A stretch of 64,000 nucleotides of DNA. It comes from Macrolepiota albuminosa (Eukaryota > Basidiomycota > Agaricomycetes > Agaricales > Agaricaceae). Made by a program: the position numbers and the translations under genes. Of this stretch, positions 56,841-64,000 are shown one piece after another (the stretch's first letter is position 1; each line of letters opens with the position of its first letter). The DNA lies in the NCBI GenBank assembly GCA_027475525.1, contig JAMWFC010000046.1:2976001-3040000 (forward strand), given 5' to 3'. The notes below the pieces were generated by a model that was not told where the DNA came from, did not search any database, and saw nothing but the letters and a program-made list of their open reading frames with translations.

Positions 56841-59005
56841 ATGCGTCCGCGTAGCAGCATCCTTGATCTCTTCGACCCCCTTGCACTCCAAGACTCATCT
56901 AGAGATACACCCTCACCCGACTCCGACAAGGAGAATTGCCTCGACTCCGACTTGTCCTTTTTCGGTAGACCTGCCAAAGCACCCAGCCCTGTGAGGCTTA
57001 AACGTCGACTCATCGACGTAGGAGATATCACCATTGACGACCCAACAATTCATCCCATGCTCACCGAAGAAGATGAGCTTGAAGATAGTATGTGTGATGA
57101 CGACAGTGACACCATGACCCTCCGTATTCCAATCGTAACTCCGGCCCGTGACATTACCGTTCAAAAGGTAACCCCTTCTCATGCTGGCCCTCGTACGCCT
57201 TTGGCAGAATTATCCATCGACTGCGACATGACACCCATTGTTCGGACCAAGATGTACCGACGGCAACCTCCTTCGGCATTCGCCTCTTCAGATGCCATCT
57301 TGCCTGCGTCTTCAGAAACCTCTAGTTTCGCATCTGTGATTGATGCAGTTACTGCCTCTGGAGTGTCCTTTGCAGGCTCTTCTCGCCCTTCTTCAGACTG
57401 CGAACTTGCAAACGAAGATCAGCCTGAAAATCTCACTTCATGCAAGATTGAGACGCCGCAAGGCACCATAATTCCAATTAACGAACCTTCCAATGCTATA
57501 TCCGCCTTGAGTCTCGATACCCACCCAGAGAAAGATACGCCCCAGCCCGTTGTTCCAGAATCATTGTCCGAATCTTCGGATACATCGATATCTATAGAAC
57601 ACCCTCGATCAACCTTGCGGTCCAGCCCTCCAACAACATCTTCCCAGGACAAAAAACGCCAGTCTATTGACCTTTGCACATCCTTTCACTTGCAGCTTCA
57701 ATCTGAAGAAGCTAGTTTCGACCTCCTGAATGACAAGATATCATTGTTTGCTTCGATGGGCAGCATGGATTCTTTTCTCAATGGAATGGAAGATGATGAT
57801 TTCGATGTGGCGATTGAAGAGGCCAAACTTCAAGCAACCGTTGATAGTATCCAGTTAGAAGATGGCAAGAACGAAGGTAACATCGATTTGTTGTCCTTAT
57901 CCGCTGGTTACTCGTTTGAAGTAAACTCAGTTGACGAGATCGGAGATATGCAACCACAAAAACAAGGTTTTTCATATCTACTCGATCACTTGGAATACCA
58001 TTGATTGTGATTGTGATCCTTCAGACAAAGTATCTATTGCTGCCCGGAGTTCCTCTCCACAGGTGCCTTCGAGTGAGCACATGAAGCGGGCATCAAGGTC
58101 ACCTTCAGTGCTACGTTCAACATCTAGCCTTCCAGTCCCTTCTGAGCCAACAGCAGACGGAAACCTCAATTGTCGTTAGTCCAGTGTTGCTTGCTCAATT
58201 ATTCGGGTCGACCGGCTAATTGTCTTCAACAGCAGACATACCGAAAGAAACTGTTAGCGAGCCTTCCACTATTCCTCCTGTATTTTGCCCTCCTCTGCAT
58301 GACCAAAGCCATCGTACACCCGCTCGAAATGTTGGCGAACAAATCCTTCCGCCTCCTGTTCTCGGACTCAGGATCGTCAAAAGGTCTGCACGACCTGGTC
58401 ACGAAAAGTCGGCTTCTACGAGTAGTGCAGCCAGTAAAAGATCAGCTTTTACTACAACCATCGCACCTGTCGTTGCCTCAGCCATGCCCATTTCCCCTAT
58501 CGCAGAACATGCGTCCTCCGCATGGGGGATCGCTCACGTTAGGTTAGCGGCATCTGAACCTTCTGCAATAATACCGTCTTCTAGAGCGAAAGATGGAAGG
58601 GGCGATGGCCCCCGACGCGTGCCCATTACTGATAACCACCCACTTGCTCCAAATAAACGGCGGAGCTTTCTCGATCAAAAATCCATGCCACAAGGAAACA
58701 CGACGGGACCCAGAAGGGTAGTTGTAACGCCCTCTGTTCCAGTGCCGCCTGTCGCACCAGTTTCAGCACCAGTACCCAATAAAACTTCTGTAGTAAGCGG
58801 CGTCAAGGCTCCTACGAAGTTTGGATTAGGAAGTAGTGCTGCGGCATCCGCTCTTCCACGACCGGTCTCGAGGCTTCCGACAGCCGTGACATCTGGGATT
58901 GCGCGACCGCCTCGAGCAGGTACCGGAGTTAACGTAGCCGGAAAAGGTAGTGCTTTTGCAAACCAAGCAAATAAGAGCGCCGCTTATGCTCGCCGTGTGG
59001 CCTAA
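56841..59005 (+). CDS. Ser/Pro-rich protein of unknown function
   Basis: Exons 56841..57966, 58025..58171 and 58233..59005 give 681 residues. It starts MRPRSSILDLFDPLALQDSS and keeps short constrained-looking islands: KRRLIDVGDITIDDP, PRTPLAELSIDCDMTP, DLLNDKISLFASMGSMDSFL, DVAIEEAKLQATVDSIQ, ILGLRIVKRSARPGHE-like and PNKRRSFLDQ. Ser, Thr and Pro dominate and S/T-P sites are frequent, suggesting phosphorylation control. The promoter is shared with SLD2, so co-expression in the cell cycle is possible. I recognise no family. Confidence 0.7.
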
Positions 59006-59209
59006 TAGAGGCTATAGTTTGAGTCTCTCTACATTTTTGCTTTTCTATAAGTATCCACGTTTTCGCTATCATGCATACATAGTTCCTGGACATATATACT
59101 TACACCTGTGAGTTCCACATATTATGTTTTAGATGTTTATAATCTGCATCGTACATAAAAACTGTAGTTCATGTTCCCGAAAACAACCAGACAGATATTT
59201 TGAACTATC

Positions 59210-61060
59210 TTATTTGGGACTTCCATAGGTTTCCGTTACCGATGGCACTGGACGATCTTTCTGCTCTGTCAAGACAAATGAGGCTCTTGAAGCTGACTTG
59301 TTGTCTGGATTCACCTTGAGATAGTCAGCGACAATGTGCCGATTCTCATTGATTAGGTTGTCATCTATAACAACGGTATCAAGCAGCTGTTCGGTGTGAG
59401 TGATGAGATATCTTCGTATGCCTTTGAAAAACCAACTATAAGGACGAATTGTGGTCATAATCAAGGCGAGAAAAGGTCACCAGGGCTACATATGAAGGAA
59501 ATTCGGAGAGCAGCTTCGTCAAAAAATCATTTGTAGATCGTCATTTGAGCCTCGTTAACCAGAGTTTGGAATACCCAGATGGATTGCACAAGTTCATCAA
59601 TAGGACGGTGTTGTTGTCCGTCTATATCCGCCTTGATCGCTGTGAAGTCTCGATACGACGGGAATAACCACTTTTAAGGGCAATGATACACCGACGTAAC
59701 GTCAAGAGAATGAGTCAAAAGGTGATTCTTCATGTGCATTTATTCGAGCTATGGTTCGAGGATTGTCCGAGGTTGTTCAATATCAGGATGTTTCATTTCT
59801 TTTCCCATCAACTTGGCCGAGGACATACAGCTGTTAAAGAATGCTAGAGGCGAACAAAGCTGCTGTCGACCACAAATAAATGACATAGGCTCTTCACAGG
59901 AAAAGGTTTCATAACACGGAAGCGTCTCCTTGTCGAGCCACTTCCCGACGGTCGATATACCAGATGGGACCAAGATATAAGCCCCCAGACCGCCTCGGAC
60001 GGATTCCGGTAGAAATCGAAGCTATATACGGTCCTAATTATAGATTCTCATCTCGAAGAAATGTATTTCATAATGTCTGCGCCGGAAGAATCATCAATAT
60101 GTAAGGGAACTTGGAATTCCTTGGACGCCACCGAAAGATATATCACCCAGACACAGTACTTCTTGGTCATGTGCATCACGCGCCGGCCAGCGGCAGATAG
60201 TTCCCGAGTAGCAGACGTGAGAGGTGGGGTTTCGGAACCGTAAGAGGTATAGCTTAGGACGGCCTGCCATACCCGCAAAATAAATATGTGAACGGTGTCG
60301 ATAGAAGATAGGGAGGAAAGTTGACGATGGCGTACAGTAAAAGATGACCACGCAGAGGATACATATGAGATGATTGGGTAAAGGAATGCAAGTAGGCCTG
60401 CGAGGAACAGGAATAAAGAAACCTGCAGCAATGTAGGAATTGTTTCTACCACGGTGCCCCTGCCGAATTGCTGAAGACCTTGATACAAGATACAAAGTGT
60501 GCTCATACCCTGGCCATATTTGGGAGCAGGGTGTTTTGGGCAGCTGTAAGATAGTTGCAAGAAACAAGATCACTGCTAGAGGCCCGGCTATACTGGATGC
60601 CGGGCGAAGAAACTAGAAAGTGTGGAGGCAAAAGGCTTGGGATCAGGTTGGCAAGTAGGTGTAGCTGCGAACCGGAGGGAGATCTGACTGAGCACTACCA
60701 GATTAGGGTGCGGAGTGAGGGATTTGTAGCTTTCAATAAAGCGGTGATACTGGCGGAGAAAAGGCCGGCCTGCGAGGATCAGAATGCTGTGAGAAGAACA
60801 GATGACCATGTACAAGAATTAACTGCGCATCCATATTGCCTTCCAGGAGCTGGCCAAGGCACGGTCTTGCGTGTCCGCTTCTGCAACGTAAACTGACAAT
60901 ATTTTAGCGGAAGGGCTATCGGACAGAACGGACTGCTGCGTAGCGGGCTGAAATGGCCATTTGACAGCATCCTTTGTTGGGACGGACAGCTCGTTGCTCT
61001 GCTGCTATATGTATGGACATGACAACAGCTTGGTCTCATGACCGTTCTACCATAGCATTC
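59210..61060 (-). pseudogene. Decayed DUF6535-type membrane protein gene
   Basis: Recognisable pieces of the agaricomycete DUF6535 family are scattered in different frames on the minus strand: ESYKSLTPHPNLVVLSQISL (about 60700), LQQFGRGTVVETIPTLLQVS and LFLFLAGLLAFLYPIISYV (about 60400-60480), and an acidic-polar tail (TVVIDDNLINENRHIVADYL) near 59330. The conserved opening that should read LFSASITAFI is disrupted, and stops and frame changes separate the parts. Single-base assembly errors could explain some breaks, but their number favours a pseudogene. Boundaries are approximate. Confidence 0.6.
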
Positions 61061-61093
61061 CACGCGCGAAAGGCCCTTTTAAATTCCCAGCCG

Positions 61094-63335
61094 ATGTACG
61101 GCCTGGCTGCCTACGATGATCCTGCTTTCTCATCAGATCCCCACGCACACCCATACTTTTCCACTCCGTGGTCGCTGAAGCCAGACGACGGTCCCCGTCT
61201 CCGCCAGTCGCCTAACGGCCCCATGCTTTCTGACGACCACAGTTCCACCACCCACGAATCTAGCTCATCCTCCAACCACTCTTCCACCACTCTTTCTACG
61301 CCCCCGACATCTACCGAATCTCATTCCGCTTCATGGACGCCCACATCGGAAAAGATGTCTCACCTACAATGGCCTCCGGAAGTCCAGAAGAAGAAGAAAA
61401 CGCTAGCTATGTTCTGGCGCAGGACACCACCTGAAACTGTCTTGGCATCCGTCGACCTTATCCGCAATGTCTCTCCAGATTACTCTCCTCCTCGCAACAT
61501 GATTCCTAACCGTCGCCCAGCTCCTGCTCGCAATGTCACAGCGCCGAATGTGGACGTGTCTTCCAGTAGACCCAAACTCCCACGCCGTCCTGCCACCTCA
61601 CCTACTGATATCAAATCACCGCCGCAAGCCTCTCGTCGCACCGCTGGTGGGCTAGCTATGCGTGGAAGTAAGTTGGATCGTATAGATGAGCTTGATGAAA
61701 GCAATCCAATCGGCCAACCCCTGCATCATGGTGGGCCATACGAGGCGGTTCATAACTCTACAGATCAGCAGATAAAGCAGGGCAATGTCCCCCATAATGC
61801 TGGCAGTTTGTATCAGGTATGAGACAGAAATCATTGTCGATGTCTGTTCCATTCTAATAGCAATACACAGCTACCAATACCCAAGTCAAAGCAAGACAAG
61901 CTGCCGGACAGAAAGCAAGAGCGCATTCCAGTGATGCTTTCCTCGCAGCTATGGGACTATCAAATACTGATATCTCTTGCAGCGATCGCACAGACGCAAT
62001 CTGTCTGACGTTACGAGTGTCCCCATTGTACCTGCTGGGGTGTCTTTGAATCTTTCGCCCGGTCAAATATTGCCCCACGACTTCTATCGGCAGGTGGACT
62101 CACGTATGGCAGCAACAACAGCTCCTTCCGATGCTCCAGGATGGCCGCCAAAGCCGCATTACCCTCACTATCAACATGGCCGGTCTCAGTCCCAACCCCA
62201 ATATCGGCAGTATTTCTCCCCTTCCCAGAATATCTCCACCAATCATAATGACCACCAACAGGCACAGTTCGATAGCAGCCTCCCTCACAATGCTCCGCCT
62301 GAGTATTCGGCTCTTCCGAGAGACCATTATGTGGCAATCGGTAGTCCAGGTCATCCTGTGTCCTTTACCCCCCCGATTTTCAACTACGAGCGAGAGGAAT
62401 TGAGTTATGATCTAGATGATCGCAAATACTCAACTAAGCTTGTCAAAGAACAGCAACATTATACGGGTCCTCCCGTCAATATCCTCTTAGACCCTCGTGC
62501 TCCAACCCCTGGACCTCGCCATCATCATCAAAACCAGAATCGGTTGCCTCCCCGTATGCAAGCTTTGCAGATGCAGATTCCTAGATCTGATGAAAAGCAA
62601 CGTCGCTCATCAAGGCCGTCAGTTAGAAACCATGATTATGTAGTCGGCGGTACCATCCCTATCCAAGCTGGACATTTCCATCAACCTTTTACACCACCGA
62701 TGGTTGACAATGACCGCCAAGTACCACTTTTCGTTGATAACAACGGCCTTCCTGCGTCTGCTCCTGTGGCGCCCTCGTTTGAAATCCTTCATGCCATGCA
62801 GGATCACGTTCTGCCCAATGATATCTTACAACCTTTGCCTGGATCAGATAATGGTCCGGGTTGGCAAATACATAATAGGACGAAGTCCAATAATTCAGGA
62901 TACCCGAGGGGTGCTCCCCCACCTCACCATCTTCCCAAACGTCTAGTAATGCCTGCTCCCTTGGAGACAACCCAACCTTTCGCTCCACGACGCCAGTCTC
63001 AATTGAAACCACCGCCTCGCCATCTAGGTCATCATACCTGGCAGCCTCAATTGTGTCCACCCTCACCCCCAGCCATTCCCGCAGCATTGGATCCTTATAT
63101 TGAAAGGCAGTTGCGTGCTGAGGACATCCAAATGTCTCAGAGCCGCAAGCTTCGGAAGCGAAGTAGCGACCAGGCGGTTCCCCAACCAACCTTACCAAGC
63201 CATTTGCCCTCTCAACACTTATCCTTCGAGCCGACATTAACGTATCATGATGTGCCTTCGCACCAACCTTCGTCTATCCGCAAGTCGGACAAATACCAGA
63301 GAAAGGTCCTGAGCAAGCGAAGAATCGAATACTGA
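61094..63335 (+). CDS. Proline-rich protein with a Pal1-like core motif
   Basis: Exon 1 (61094..61816) starts MYGLAAYDDPAFSSDPHAHP and ends after LDRIDELDESNPIGQPLHHG and GPYEAVHNS, whose NP-x-G...HHxGPYE pattern resembles the Pal1 core DPWG...HHxSPYD. Exon 2 begins at 61861 (QYTATNTQVKARQAAGQKAR, SSDAFLAAMGLSNTD). The large last exon starts near 61980 (QRSHRRNLSDVTSVPIVPAG) and is Pro/His/Gln-rich to the end (SKRRIEY). The link between exon 2 and the last exon is unresolved: TCTCTTGCAG at 61973-61982 looks like an acceptor but no good donor keeps the phase, so a small error or unusual intron is likely. A 77-base duplication starts just before the stop codon. Confidence 0.65.
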
Positions 63336-63483
63336 CTTCATCAATCAGATGTCGTCAAACGATATTACGATCAAGTCTATTATGAAACTTCAATCCCCTT
63401 ATTCTGTACTGACTTCATCAATCAGATGTCGTCAAACGATATTACGATCAAGTCTATTATGAAACTTCAATCCCCTTATTCTG
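63330..63483. repeat. 77-bp perfect tandem duplication 16
   Basis: Copies 63330-63406 and 63407-63483, starting just before the stop codon of the gene at 61094; otherwise in its 3' UTR. Confidence 0.97.
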
Positions 63484-64000
63484 TATTTTTAAGATCGCGT
63501 TTCCTCCCCCATTCCAATTGGACAAATTTGAATGCCATATACCCATCCATCCAACTTTTTTTGGTCGATTCCTTGCTATCCCTCGTACGCTATGTACTTG
63601 CTCCACTTTTTTGTCCATTCTATCGAGACCTTCACATTTTGTTGTACTTACAGCATGTTGTGCGCAGTAGAGCCTTTTATTATCAGTAGATGTTAATGTA
63701 CTCCTTGAATTAATAATGCAGTTGACGAGTAGACTGTTCCTCATTAATAATCCATAAGAGCCTATATCTTTACCCTGTATGCAAGAGGGTGTGGAGCTAT
63801 TGTACCCGTTTGGGTGTGGTCTGAGGCTATAATGGCACGTTTTCTCGCTACTTTAACTAATACGGGACTTGTTCCCACTCCAAACCTCATGCTCGTAATA
63901 CACTGCCTAACCCCGTTCCTTGACAATCAGGCACCCGTGGAGTGGACAATGACCATATATGGTTGAATGGCCAAACTTTAGTTCTTCCGGAAGCTCCTGC
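63336..64000. other. 3' region and window end
   Basis: Besides the duplication at 63330-63483 I see no gene in these 665 AT-rich bases. Short frames at 63457-63744 have no conserved character. Confidence 0.4.

Noticed and set aside
2721..63483. Reading the 77-base duplications as a minisatellite, mobile element or programmed gene-breaking system
   Set aside because: The units are unrelated to one another, carry no shared ends or motifs, are always two copies, and interrupt essential genes. Only the length is shared, which points to assembly.
1..64000. tRNA, rRNA or snoRNA genes
   Set aside because: I saw no sequence that folds convincingly with the conserved tRNA A and B boxes, and no rRNA-like stretch. 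A dedicated scan with tRNAscan-SE and Infernal would be decisive.

Overview
This window is nuclear DNA of a filamentous basidiomycete, most likely an agaricomycete. Genes are dense on both strands and cut by many introns of about 45-60 bases with GT-AG (occasionally GC-AG) ends. The content fits that group: a PacC/Rim101 pH regulator, a Pal1 morphology protein, a 4-coumarate-CoA-ligase-like AMP ligase with a peroxisomal tail, and a decayed gene of the DUF6535 membrane family. There is no operon structure, CRISPR array or phage, and I recognise no coherent secondary-metabolite cluster. Most genes are conserved housekeeping genes.

Layout. 0-10 kb: mitochondrial seryl-tRNA synthetase, LSB5 (VHS-GAT endocytic adaptor), a WRKY/GCM1-type zinc-binding protein, UTP11, a secreted PLC-like phosphodiesterase, an AYR1-like short-chain dehydrogenase and a myosin regulatory light chain. 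10-21 kb: PacC/RIM101, TAF1, a PA28-gamma proteasome activator built partly from micro-exons, RRB1/GRWD1 and an MGST3-like MAPEG enzyme. 21-32 kb: two genes of unknown function, a gene fragment and a short retroelement-like insertion, then NOP6, SED5, GPD1 and an ankyrin-CCCH protein. 32-46 kb: ADE5,7, PAL1, an unknown gene, an apolipoprotein-N-acyltransferase-like membrane nitrilase, a BCL7-like SWI/SNF candidate and MED7. 46-64 kb: the AMP ligase, mitoribosomal mS23, RPN5, an F-box/LRR-like protein, SLD2, a Ser/Pro-rich protein, the DUF6535 relic and a second protein with a Pal1-like motif.

The most striking structure is not biological. Sixteen perfect tandem duplications, unrelated to one another in sequence, all have a period of exactly 77 bases. 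They cut through exons, introns and UTRs. Collapsing one copy restores conserved reading frames, and in eleven of thirteen testable cases one further base must be restored at the right-hand edge. Isolated one-base frameshifts cluster near some of these joins. This is the signature of contigs sharing a k-mer end (k=77) joined without merging the overlap. Eight of the sixteen joins lie between 14.06 and 18.56 kb, which leaves TAF1 and the PA28 gene unreadable as given although both are very probably intact in the organism.

Functionally the window holds scattered pieces of core machinery: ribosome biogenesis (UTP11, RRB1, NOP6), transcription (TAF1, MED7, BCL7-like, PacC), proteasome (PA28, RPN5), trafficking and morphology (SED5, LSB5, PAL1, myosin light chain), replication (SLD2) and metabolism (GPD1, ADE5,7, AMP ligase). 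I found no previously undescribed multi-gene system. The best leads for new biology are the micro-exon-rich PA28 gene, the Lnt-like membrane nitrilase and the BCL7-like protein.
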